From positions 85,612 through 149,611 of the forward strand of contig JACKOW010000010.1 in NCBI GenBank assembly GCA_024234055.1: 64,000 nucleotides of DNA, given 5' to 3'. Every line of letters starts with the position of its first letter. The first letter of the stretch is position 1. The notes beneath the pieces are model-generated. The model was not told the DNA's origin, made no database searches, and saw only the letters and a list, made by a program, of their open reading frames with translations. Both the position numbers and the translations under genes were made by a program. Shown piece by piece: positions 16,545 to 23,877 of the stretch. Origin of the DNA: Rhodanobacteraceae bacterium (GTDB taxonomy: Bacteria; Pseudomonadota; Gammaproteobacteria; Xanthomonadales; SZUA-5).

Positions 16545-16811
16545 TTAAGAATCGACCATCTCCAGCTCCGCAATCGTCTGCTGTTCCAGCCGCTTGTATT
16601 GACCGCCGCGCAGTTGCCCGTCCACCTGGGCGACATACGCGGCGATGGCTGCTGCATCGCCTGGAGCGTCAGCTCTGGGCGGTACCGGCACACTCGACGG
16701 CGCTTCGTCCGCCGAGGTGGGACGGGAGCCCGGATCGGCACTGGCTGCCGTCATCGCGGTCCATGCGAGGCAAAATCCGACGATGGCGTGGCGAGCATAG
16801 GTCTTGGCCAT
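16545..16811 (-). CDS. Truncated small exported protein, paralog of the next two
   Basis: 88 residues with a signal-like N-terminus (ending MTAASA), a Pro/Ala-rich linker and then AYVAQVDGQLRGGQYKRLEQ. That segment lines up with EIRQYVEDVDRRFQKGRYDV in the neighbouring protein. It stops where the paralogs continue with their conserved second half (SPKLRELASEF and the CR..TGTR..C motif). It is probably a shortened family member, either functional without the Cys motif or a remnant. The start of the next gene upstream (stop at 16840) is close, suggesting co-transcription. Confidence 0.55.
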   Translation of the reverse strand: MAKTYARHAIVGFCLAWTAMTAASADPGSRPTSADEAPSSVPVPPRADAPGDAAAIAAYVAQVDGQLRGGQYKRLEQQTIAELEMVDS

Positions 16812-16839
16812 GCCGTAGATCCTTGATCGGCTGCAAGGC

Positions 16840-17328
16840 TCAACCGTTGGGCGGAATCAACACCAGCCCCTGACCCTTCCTCATCTGTCGCAGTGACTCC
16901 TGTGACTCCGAGTTATCCTCGATCTGGCGCTTGCGCGAGAAACAGCGCTGGGTGGTCATACGGGTACCGACCTTGCGCTCCTGCCGGCAGACGATGCCAC
17001 CCTCTTCGATGCCGATGACGCCGGTTTCGAATTCGCTGGCCAGCTCACGCAGCTTCGGGGAGGGTGCGCTTGAACTGTCGGCAGCGTCCAGTTCCTGACG
17101 CAAGGCGGCGATGATCTGAATCATCCATTCCTGATCGCGCTTGCTGGAGACGTCATAGCGGCCCTTCTGAAAGCGCCGATCCACGTCCTCCACATACTGA
17201 CGGATCTCGGAAACCGACATGGACGACTGGACCTTGACTGCGGTGGTACCGGCGCGATCGGCCTGAGCCGTGGTTGAAAGCGCCAGCGTGGTGGACATGA
17301 GGACAACGAGCGACAGTGTACGGATCAT
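16840..17328 (-). CDS. Small exported protein, paralog A (BlaI-box controlled)
   Basis: 162 residues with a signal peptide ending TAQA. The mature part is SVSEIRQYVEDVDRRFQKGR, SPKLRELASEFETG, then IVCRQERKVGTRMTTQRCF with two cysteines, ending in a basic tail. It is similar along its whole length to the protein at 17826-18305. The C-R-x5-TG(S/T)R-x4-C pattern resembles one found in many small exported proteins of Xanthomonadales and sphingomonads; function unknown. A TACGA-N6-TCGTA operator lies 35 bases upstream of the start. I do not recognise a named family. Confidence 0.7.
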   Translation of the reverse strand: MIRTLSLVVLMSTTLALSTTAQADRAGTTAVKVQSSMSVSEIRQYVEDVDRRFQKGRYDVSSKRDQEWMIQIIAALRQELDAADSSSAPSPKLRELASEFETGVIGIEEGGIVCRQERKVGTRMTTQRCFSRKRQIEDNSESQESLRQMRKGQGLVLIPPNG

Positions 17329-17362
17329 GGTTCTTGCTCCTGGGTAAGTCCCGGATCAAAAC

Positions 17363-17380
17363 CTACGACTGTCTTCGTAG
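17363..17380. promoter_or_regulatory. BlaI-type operator upstream of paralog A
   Basis: CTACGACTGTCTTCGTAG is an interrupted dyad (CTACGA-N6-TCGTAG) 35 bases before the paralog A start codon. It matches the form of BlaI/MecI operators and the copies near the other genes of this block. Confidence 0.6.
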
Positions 17381-17427
17381 ATTGTCAACGCATTGAGACT
17401 GGGATTCTTGACCAGAAGGGAGAAAAG

Positions 17428-17445
17428 TTACGAAGAACTTCGTTG
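17428..17445. promoter_or_regulatory. Second BlaI-type dyad upstream of paralog A
   Basis: GTTACGAAGAACTTCGTT is a TACGA-N5-TCGT dyad 48 bases upstream of the first box. Two boxes could allow cooperative repression. It is weaker than the others. Confidence 0.45.
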
Positions 17446-17825
17446 ATCAGCCACGCGCTCTCCGGGGGTGCCCTGCCGAGCGCGTAACCCAAGCTCCGGG
17501 GGGCAGACCGAAGGCTGGGATGGTCGCCCATGGCGGTGAGCTTGCTCGCACAGCGGGGAGAGGCGGGGGACTCGCGGCGCGGTCAAATCATGCGTCGAGC
17601 TTGTTCACCAGCCCCGTGCCACATCTTTTCCAGGCCGACAAATCAACGGGTCAACGCATGTTTGGTGAGCAATGTGTGACGGCGGCGTTCATCACGACCA
17701 GGATGCAGCAGACTCCAGCGGACCACAGACCCCGGGTAGCCCGGATCCGCCGCAGCCAGGGGAAGCCTTGGGCAACAGGCCGCACCGTCGGGTACAGCCT
17801 GACTGTCAATCGCGCCGTTGAGTGC
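17446..17825. other. Gap without a recognisable gene
   Basis: About 380 bases between the two exported paralogs. No frame has a start, ribosome site and composition that I would call a gene. Short stretches resemble repeat fragments (for example the AGCCCCGTGCCAC and GTAGCCCGGATCCGC types) but there is no complete island. Confidence 0.4.
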
Positions 17826-18305
17826 CTACTGGCCTACCGGAACCAGGGGCTGACGATTCAGCTTGCGCAGCTGGTCTTGCGAGTTGGTGGTGTCATCGAC
17901 CAGACGCTTGCGGGTGAAGCAGCGCTGGGTAGACATGCGCGTTCCGGTCTTGCGTTCTTGCCGGCAGACGATGCCGCCCTCCTCGATACCGATGATGCCG
18001 GTCTCGAATTCGCTCGCCAGCTCACGCAGTTTCGGGCTGGGCTCCCGCGACGCGTCGGCCTTGTCCAGCTCCTTGCGCAAGACCGGAATGATCTGCGTCA
18101 ACCACTGCTGATCGCGCTTGTCGGCGACGTCGTAGCGACCCTTCTGGAAGCGGCGATCCACAGTCTCGACATATTCACGAATTTCGGACACCGACTTCGA
18201 AGACTCCACCCTGACCGCAGTCGTGGAGGCACGTTCCGCGTGGACCGCGGCCGACATTGCCAGTGCAGCAGTCATAAGTGCAACCATCAACAGCTTCTGG
18301 GACAT
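17826..18305 (-). CDS. Small exported protein, paralog B (BlaI-box controlled)
   Basis: 159 residues with a signal peptide (MSQKLLMVALMTAALAMSAA, cleaved after AVHA). It shares with paralog A the blocks SVSEIREYVETVDRRFQKGR, SPKLRELASEFETG and IVCRQERKTGTRMSTQRCF. The order is signal, helical region with many charges (about 35-90), the Cys motif (about 112-130) and a basic tail. A dyad operator lies 36 bases upstream of its start, and the repressor gene diverges from it 140 bases away. It is therefore likely part of the repressor's regulon. Function unknown. Confidence 0.75.
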   Translation of the reverse strand: MSQKLLMVALMTAALAMSAAVHAERASTTAVRVESSKSVSEIREYVETVDRRFQKGRYDVADKRDQQWLTQIIPVLRKELDKADASREPSPKLRELASEFETGIIGIEEGGIVCRQERKTGTRMSTQRCFTRKRLVDDTTNSQDQLRKLNRQPLVPVGQ

Positions 18306-18341
18306 GAGTCATCACTCCGTGGGTAGCCTTCATGGCAAAAA

Positions 18342-18359
18342 CTACGGCTGTCTTCGTAG
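18342..18359. promoter_or_regulatory. BlaI-type operator upstream of paralog B
   Basis: CTACGGCTGTCTTCGTAG is the same dyad as the box at 17363 with one change in the left half. It stands 36 bases upstream of the paralog B start, the same distance as for paralog A, which supports shared control. Confidence 0.6.
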
Positions 18360-18407
18360 CCTGTCAATCCGAGATTGACGCTGCGTTTTCAAGCACGCAA
18401 AAAGCAG

Positions 18408-18425
18408 CTACGATAACCATCGTGG
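18408..18425. promoter_or_regulatory. BlaI-type operator upstream of the repressor gene
   Basis: CTACGATAACCATCGTGG is a TACGA-N6-TCGTG dyad ending 22 bases before the GTG start of the BlaI-like gene. It is consistent with autoregulation, as in bla/mec systems. Confidence 0.55.
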
Positions 18426-18447
18426 AATGTTGACGAGGACATGGCCC

Positions 18448-18843
18448 GTGAGCCGAGCTGAACTGCAGAAGCCGACCGAAGCCGAAATAGAGCTGCTAAA
18501 AGTCATGTGGGATCGCGGCCCGTGCACCGTGCGCGATGTCCACGAATCGCTGCAGAGCAAGACCCGCAAGACCGCCTACACGACCACCTTGAAGTTGATG
18601 CAGGTCATGCACGGCAAGGGCCTGGTGATCCGCGACGAGTCGCAACGGGCCCACCGTTTTGCGGCGGCGGTTTCGCGGGAAGCCACCGAGCGGGCCTTTG
18701 TCGGCGCCCTGATTTCCAAGCTGTTCGATGGCTCGGCCACACGGCTGGTGCTGCAGGCGCTGGGCAACGATGCCCGCGCCAATGACAGCGAACTGGCCGA
18801 GATCCGGGAGCTGTTGAAAAACATCGAAAGCGAGCGTGAGTGA
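18448..18843 (+). CDS. BlaI/MecI-family transcriptional repressor
   Basis: 131 residues: a winged-helix DNA-binding domain (KPTEAEIELLKVMWDRGPCT, then VRDVHESL and AYTTTLKLMQVMHGKGLV) and a C-terminal dimerisation helix region that in this family carries the site cleaved on induction. The start GTG 18448 is chosen because GAGGA lies nine bases upstream and the protein then begins like other BlaI proteins; an ATG at 18427 is in frame but lacks a ribosome site. Its stop overlaps the M56 protease start (TGATG), the standard blaI-blaR1 coupling. It probably represses itself and the exported paralogs through the nearby dyads. There is no beta-lactamase gene here. Confidence 0.85.
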   Translation: MSRAELQKPTEAEIELLKVMWDRGPCTVRDVHESLQSKTRKTAYTTTLKLMQVMHGKGLVIRDESQRAHRFAAAVSREATERAFVGALISKLFDGSATRLVLQALGNDARANDSELAEIRELLKNIESERE

Positions 18844-20555
18844 TGGACGCCCTGTCGGTTGCCATCAATGCCATCGGCTGGACCCTGATTCATTCGCTCT
18901 GGCTGGGGGCCCTCGCGGCGGCGGCCTACGCCTTGCCGGCGGGCCGGCTGCGCAATCAGGCGCCACAACTGGCCTACGGCTGGGGTCTGGTCTGCCTGCT
19001 GGTGCTGGTGCTGTCGCTGGGCCTGATCTTCATCCAGGAATTCGACCGTCTCAAGGACAGCGCCGACGCCCAGGCCATCGCCCGGGCCTATGCGGCGCTG
19101 CCGGTGGAGACGGGTACGGTCAGCAGCAGCGTACCGGTGTCGGCTGCGGCGCCGTCAAGCCTTGCGCATGGCATCGAGAAGATCCTGCCGCTGTTGGTGC
19201 TGGCCTGGGCGCTGGCCGTGGCGGTGATCGGGGCCGGACTGGTGCGCTCGCAGCTGGCGCTGCGGCGTCTGGTGACGGCCGGTGTTGCCTTGCCGAATCT
19301 GGCACAGCCGGTGATCGAGTTGGCTGAGCGCTTTGGCGTCAACCGGCCCATTGCCGTGGTCTCCTCGGCGCTGGCCCGGGCACCCTTCGTGATCGGTCAT
19401 TTCGCGCCCGTGATCGTGCTGCCGCTGACGGTGGCCACGGGCATGCCCTGGCCGCAACTTCGGCTGATCCTGGCGCATGAGATCGCCCATCTGCGCCGCG
19501 CCGACTATTTGATCAACTGGCTGCAGATTGCGCTGGAAGTGCTGTTGTTCTTCCATCCCGCGGTTCGCTGGCTCAGTGAAGAATTGCGGCGGCTGCGCGA
19601 GGCCTGCTGCGACGACATGGTGGTCGCATTCGCAGGTGGTCGCGGCGATTACACCCGGGCCCTGCTGGCGCTGGAGGAATATCGTCACGATGCGCCGCTG
19701 CTGGCGCCGAGTGCAGTCGCCGGGGGATTGCTCTGGCGCGTGCAACGCATCGCCGGCCGCGCTCCGAATCATCGCGGCTCCTTGCAGAAGGTGGTGCTGC
19801 CAGCGCTGGTGGCCAGTCTGCTGGTACTGACGCTGGCTGGCGGCGTGCAGATTCGCCCGGGCTCGGGTCCACGCGATCTGGTGCTGCCGCAGGCCTCTCT
19901 GTTGCTGCCGTCCTTGCTGCAGCGCGAGTCACCGACCACGCGTCTTGCCTGGGAGGTACAGCTGCCGCCGCTCAGCGATGCCGAATATGCCGCTGAATCG
20001 CTGCCCTCGGTCCCTGCGGTGGCAAGCACGATCAAGCCCGAGCCGATCGAGCCGTCGCCGGCTCTGACACTGTCCCTGGATCATTCCCCGATGGTGGCAA
20101 GCCTGCAGCCACCCACTGTGCCGATGACACCGGAGAATCGCTCCGCCCCAGTGGATCCGGTGCAGCCACTGCATGCGGTGCGCCCGGTTTACCCCCAGGA
20201 TCAGCGGCTCGCCGACGGTCCGCTGGCGGTGGAATTGGAGTTCGGCCTGGCCGCTGATGGTGCGGTCCGCGACATTCGGGTCGCGAATGCACCCGACGGA
20301 GCGCAGCCCTTTGTCGCAGCGGCCACCCAGGCGCTGTCACAATGGAGATTCCCTGCCGATGCGGCGGCGGACGGCGGGCGCTTGCGCCATCGCTTCGAGT
20401 TTCGCGACCTGGTGACGGGTGAGACCCACGGCGAATGCACCATGCTGACCGCCAGTCGCTTCTGTCTGGTGGACGCACGCCCCGGACGCCGCGATTCATC
20501 GCTTCCTGGCGAGCGCTGCAAGCCCACCACCGGCTCTCGCCTTTGCCGCCGCTGA
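18843..20555 (+). CDS. BlaR1-like M56 membrane metalloprotease with TonB-like C-terminus
   Basis: 570 residues. Several membrane segments (about 10-30, 45-65, 112-135) surround the M56 protease core: HEIAHLRRADYL (H212, E213, H216) and REACCDDMV, with a likely third ligand at E253. A further membrane helix lies near 325-340. After a Pro-rich linker comes a TonB C-terminal-like domain (AVRPVYPQDQRLADGPLAVE, later ALSQWRFPAD). The last residues are CKPTTGSRLCRR, which echo the Cys-TGxR motif of the exported paralogs. By analogy with BlaR1 it should sense an envelope signal and inactivate the BlaI-like partner. The penicillin-binding sensor domain of classical BlaR1 is absent, so the signal is different. 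Confidence 0.85.
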   Translation: MDALSVAINAIGWTLIHSLWLGALAAAAYALPAGRLRNQAPQLAYGWGLVCLLVLVLSLGLIFIQEFDRLKDSADAQAIARAYAALPVETGTVSSSVPVSAAAPSSLAHGIEKILPLLVLAWALAVAVIGAGLVRSQLALRRLVTAGVALPNLAQPVIELAERFGVNRPIAVVSSALARAPFVIGHFAPVIVLPLTVATGMPWPQLRLILAHEIAHLRRADYLINWLQIALEVLLFFHPAVRWLSEELRRLREACCDDMVVAFAGGRGDYTRALLALEEYRHDAPLLAPSAVAGGLLWRVQRIAGRAPNHRGSLQKVVLPALVASLLVLTLAGGVQIRPGSGPRDLVLPQASLLLPSLLQRESPTTRLAWEVQLPPLSDAEYAAESLPSVPAVASTIKPEPIEPSPALTLSLDHSPMVASLQPPTVPMTPENRSAPVDPVQPLHAVRPVYPQDQRLADGPLAVELEFGLAADGAVRDIRVANAPDGAQPFVAAATQALSQWRFPADAAADGGRLRHRFEFRDLVTGETHGECTMLTASRFCLVDARPGRRDSSLPGERCKPTTGSRLCRR

Positions 20556-20586
20556 GCCCGGAGCTGGACCGGGGCTGAGCAGACGC

Positions 20587-20608
20587 CTTCCGGGGGCTTC
20601 CCCGGAAG
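20587..20608 (+). terminator. Hairpin after the M56 protease gene
   Basis: CTTCCGGGG / CCCCGGAAG, a 9-bp perfect stem with a 4-base loop, 31 bases after the M56 stop and before def. There is no T-run, so it may be only a partial terminator. Confidence 0.4.
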
Positions 20609-20662
20609 CGCTGGGCATGGGACGCTATTGAATCCCTACGACTTGTCTCCAGATACGCTGGC

Positions 20663-21187
20663 ATGGCCCTATTACCCATACTCGAATATCCCGATGAGCG
20701 ACTGCGCACCGTCGCCAAGCCGATCGATCACATCGACGACGCCCTCCAGCGCCTCATCGACGACATGTTTGAAACCATGTACGAGGCACCAGGCGTGGGC
20801 CTGGCGGCCACCCAGATCAATTTTCACCGGCAGTTGATCGTCATCGACGTCAGCGAAGAAAAGAACACACCTCTGGTGCTGATCAATCCGCGCATCGTCG
20901 AATCCGAGGGCACCGAGACCTGCCAGGAAGGCTGTCTGTCGGTACCGGGCATCTTCGCCGATGTGGTTCGCGCCGAACGCATCGTGGTCGAGGCTCTGGA
21001 TCGTCACGGCGAACTGCGCCGCATCGATGCCACGGGTTTGTTGGCAGTATGCATCCAGCACGAGATGGATCATCTGGCCGGCAAGGTCTTCGTTGACTAC
21101 CTGTCGCCGCTGAAGCGGCAGCTGGTCAAGCGCAAGATGGAAAAGCGCCACCGTCAGGGCGCTCCCGCCGCCAGCGCCAGCGCCTGA
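20663..21187 (+). CDS. def: Peptide deformylase
   Basis: Removes the formyl group from the N-terminal Met of new proteins. The three family motifs are present: GVGLAATQ (about residues 44-51), EGCLSVP (metal Cys, about 89-95) and HEMDH (metal His pair and catalytic Glu, about 133-137). Length 174 residues is normal. First gene of a run def-fmt-rsmB-DUF4390-ntrY in which each stop overlaps the next start. The stop TGA overlaps the fmt ATG by one base. Confidence 0.97.
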   Translation: MALLPILEYPDERLRTVAKPIDHIDDALQRLIDDMFETMYEAPGVGLAATQINFHRQLIVIDVSEEKNTPLVLINPRIVESEGTETCQEGCLSVPGIFADVVRAERIVVEALDRHGELRRIDATGLLAVCIQHEMDHLAGKVFVDYLSPLKRQLVKRKMEKRHRQGAPAASASA

Positions 21188-22107
21188 TGTCGCTGCGCGT
21201 GGTCTTTGCCGGTACGCCGGATTTCGCCGTGCCGTGTCTGGACGCGGTACTCGGCAGTGGCGCCGACTGCGTGGCCGTGTACACCCAACCCGATCGCCCG
21301 GCAGGGCGCGGTCGCCAGTTGCAGCCGAGCCCGGTCAAGCAACGCGCGCTGCAAGCCGGCTTGCCGGTGGAACAGCCGCTGACGCTCAAGGAGGCGCAGG
21401 TGCAGTCGCAGCTGGCTGCCTATGCGCCGGACCTGATGATCGTGGTGGCCTATGGCCTGATCCTGCCGCGTGCCGTGCTGGCGCTGCCGCGCCTGGGTTG
21501 CTGGAATGTGCATGCCAGCCTGCTCCCGCGCTGGCGCGGGGCGGCGCCGATCCAGCGCGCCATCCTGGCCGGCGATGCCGAAACCGGGGTCGATCTGATG
21601 CAGATGGAAGCCGGGCTCGATACCGGACCGGTCCTGCTGCAGCGGCGCACACCGATTGCGGCCGATGACAGCAGCGGGCGCCTGCATGATCGGCTGGCGG
21701 GGCTCGGCGCCGAGCTGCTGCGCGAAGGGCTGGGCCGGGTGCTGGCCGGCGAGACCCTGAGCCCGCGGCCGCAGTCCGAAGACGGCGTCTGTTATGCCCA
21801 CAAGCTGGAAAAGTCCGAAGCGCTGCTGGATTGGCAGCAGTCGGCAGCGGAGCTGGATCGCAAGATACGCGCCTTCTCGCCCTGGCCGGTGGCCGAGGCG
21901 GTGATCGCCGGTGAGCGGGTGCGCATCCATGCGGCCGAGCCGGTCGAGGCCAGCGGCACGCCGGGAGAACCGGTGCACGCCAGCCGCAGCCGGCTGGTGA
22001 TTGCCTGTGGCGAAGGCGCGCTGGCCCTGCTGCGCTTGCAGCGCGCTGGCGGTCGGGTCATCGACGCCACCGACTACGTCAATGCCCGCCCCGAACTCAA
22101 GCGCTGA
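21187..22107 (+). CDS. fmt: Methionyl-tRNA formyltransferase
   Basis: Transfers a formyl group from 10-formyl-THF to initiator Met-tRNA. 306 residues with the N-terminal hydrolase fold (RVVFAGTPDFAVPCLDAVL) and the signature SLLPRWRGAAPIQRAI that holds catalytic residues (about 109-124). The C-terminal tRNA-binding domain includes DRKIRAFSPWPVAEA. It is translationally coupled to def (TGATG), and its end overlaps the start of rsmB by 26 bases. Confidence 0.97.
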   Translation: MSLRVVFAGTPDFAVPCLDAVLGSGADCVAVYTQPDRPAGRGRQLQPSPVKQRALQAGLPVEQPLTLKEAQVQSQLAAYAPDLMIVVAYGLILPRAVLALPRLGCWNVHASLLPRWRGAAPIQRAILAGDAETGVDLMQMEAGLDTGPVLLQRRTPIAADDSSGRLHDRLAGLGAELLREGLGRVLAGETLSPRPQSEDGVCYAHKLEKSEALLDWQQSAAELDRKIRAFSPWPVAEAVIAGERVRIHAAEPVEASGTPGEPVHASRSRLVIACGEGALALLRLQRAGGRVIDATDYVNARPELKR

Positions 22108-23395
22108 ACCCATCCGGGTGCAGGTGGCCCGCGTGCTGCACGCGGTGGCCCGCGGTGTTTCCCTGGATCAGGCGCTGGCCCGCCATCTCGCCGAGCCGGC
22201 TGCCGGCCACGAGCGCGATCCGGCCTTTGCCCGCGCGCTGTGCTACGAAAGCCTGCGCCATGGCGTCTCCAACGCCGCATTGATGACGCAACTCTGCCAA
22301 CGGCCACCCAAAGCCCTGATCGCGGCGCTGCTCGGCGCCGCCTTGACCGAGCTGCGCTTCCTGGCGACGCCGGTCCATGCAGCCGTGGCCGAAACTGTCG
22401 CTGCGGCCAGGGTGCTGGATGCCGGCGCCGCCGGATTCGCCAACGCGGTGCTGCGGCGTTTCCTGCGCGAACGAGATACGCTCGAAGCCCAGTTGCAGCA
22501 GAACCTGCTGGCGCGCCTGGACCACCCGGCGTGGCTGATCGAACGATTTGAAGCGGACTGGCCCGAGCAGCTTGAGGCCATCTGCGCCGGCGGCAATCGG
22601 GCGGCACCGATGTGGCTGCGGGTGGATCCGCGCCAGGGCAGTCGCGAGGACTACCAGGCCGAGCTGGCCGAACTGGGCATCGAAGCCACGGCGCCAGTAT
22701 CGCCGCCGCAGGCGCTGCTGCTGACGACGCCGGTCGCGGTCGAACGCCTGCCCGGATTCGCCCAGGGCCGCGCCTCGGTGCAGGATGCGGCGGCGCAGCA
22801 GGTGGTGGCGGTGATGGACGCGAAGCCCGGCCAGCGGGTGCTCGACGCCTGTGCGGCGCCGGGCGGCAAGACCGCCGCGCTGGCCGAACAGGTACCCGAT
22901 CTGGTGCTGACCGTGATCGAGAAGGACGCCCAGCGTTGCCCACGTCTGGAGGACACGCTGCGGCGCTGTCGGGTCTCGGCCAGACTGGTCGTGGCCGACG
23001 CTGCCGACACGGGCGGTTGGTGGGACGGCGAGCGTTTCGACCGCATCCTGATCGATGCGCCTTGCACCGGAACCGGCGTGATCCGTCGCCATCCGGACAT
23101 CAAGTTTCTGCGCCGCGCCAGCGATGTGGCGGCGCTGGCTCGGGAACAATCGCGCCTGCTGGATGCGCTTTGGCCTTTGCTCACACCCGGCGGACGTCTA
23201 ACCTACGCGACGTGCTCAATCCTGAAATCAGAGAATCAGGCCCAGATCGAGGCCTTCTGCCAGCGCACGCCGTCGGCGCGCGCGCTGCCGCTGTCCTTGC
23301 CGGGCTTCGTCGCCGCCGGCCCGGGGGTTCAGTGCCTGCCGGGCAGCGCCGATCAGGACGGCTTCTACTACGCCTGCTTGCAGCGTTCGGATTGA
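22082..23395 (+). CDS. rsmB: 16S rRNA (cytosine-967-C5)-methyltransferase
   Basis: Methylates C967 of 16S rRNA using SAM. The start ATG 22082 (MPAPNSSAEPIRVQVARVL) is chosen over the longer frame because the upstream part is fmt read out of frame. It has an N-terminal NusB-like RNA-binding domain (about 10-140) and a SAM domain with LDACAAPGGKTAALAE, the DAPCTGTGVIRRHPDIKF motif and the catalytic TYATCSILKSEN. 437 residues. Third gene of the def operon; its TGA overlaps the ATG of the DUF4390 gene. Confidence 0.95.
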   Translation: MPAPNSSAEPIRVQVARVLHAVARGVSLDQALARHLAEPAAGHERDPAFARALCYESLRHGVSNAALMTQLCQRPPKALIAALLGAALTELRFLATPVHAAVAETVAAARVLDAGAAGFANAVLRRFLRERDTLEAQLQQNLLARLDHPAWLIERFEADWPEQLEAICAGGNRAAPMWLRVDPRQGSREDYQAELAELGIEATAPVSPPQALLLTTPVAVERLPGFAQGRASVQDAAAQQVVAVMDAKPGQRVLDACAAPGGKTAALAEQVPDLVLTVIEKDAQRCPRLEDTLRRCRVSARLVVADAADTGGWWDGERFDRILIDAPCTGTGVIRRHPDIKFLRRASDVAALAREQSRLLDALWPLLTPGGRLTYATCSILKSENQAQIEAFCQRTPSARALPLSLPGFVAAGPGVQCLPGSADQDGFYYACLQRSD

Positions 23396-23877
23396 TGCTG
23401 CCGGCACTGCTGGCGGCGCAGGATCTAGCCATCCGCCGGGTCAGCGCCGTCGCCGATGCCGTGCCTACCCTGCAACTGGTGATGAGCATCAAGCTCGGCA
23501 CCCGCGCCACCGAGGCCATCGAGGCCGGTCTGGTGCTGAGCTTCAAGGTCGATTGGGAACTCGCTGACGGCCGCGAACTGCAGCAGCATCTGCTGCTGCG
23601 CTATTCCCCATTGCTGCGCAGCTATCAGCTGGGTATCGGCCAGGAGGTGGTGCAGACCTTCGCCCTGCGCAACTCGCTGCTGGCGGCGATGGAGAACGCC
23701 CGAATGCGCTGGCCGGAGGCCCGCGCCTGCGAGGGCGATTGCGGCGGACGCGTGCGCATACGCCTGGATCCGGCCGCCTTGCCGGCGCCCTTGCGACTGC
23801 CGGCCCTGGTCGACAGCGACTGGCGTTTCGACAGTGGCTGGCAGGCGCTCGCCACCAACGCCGGAGCCGCACGATGA
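23395..23877 (+). CDS. DUF4390 protein
   Basis: About 160 residues, conserved between rsmB and ntrY in Xanthomonadales and relatives; function unknown. Core blocks are VPTLQLVMSIKLGTRATEAI, VDWELADGRELQQHLLLRYS and SYQLGIGQEVVQTFALRNSL. The ATG at 23395 overlaps the rsmB stop (TGATG). It leaves only a short hydrophobic leader (MLPALLAAQ), while the frame upstream (LLRLLAAFGL) would extend it to a full signal peptide from a non-ATG start, so the true start is uncertain. Its stop overlaps the ntrY start (ATGA). Its place in the operon suggests an envelope-related role with NtrY. Confidence 0.8.
   Translation: MLPALLAAQDLAIRRVSAVADAVPTLQLVMSIKLGTRATEAIEAGLVLSFKVDWELADGRELQQHLLLRYSPLLRSYQLGIGQEVVQTFALRNSLLAAMENARMRWPEARACEGDCGGRVRIRLDPAALPAPLRLPALVDSDWRFDSGWQALATNAGAAR

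Noticed and set aside
18448..20555. Classical beta-lactam resistance (blaI-blaR1) locus
   Set aside because: No beta-lactamase or PBP gene is adjacent, and the M56 protein lacks the penicillin-binding sensor domain.
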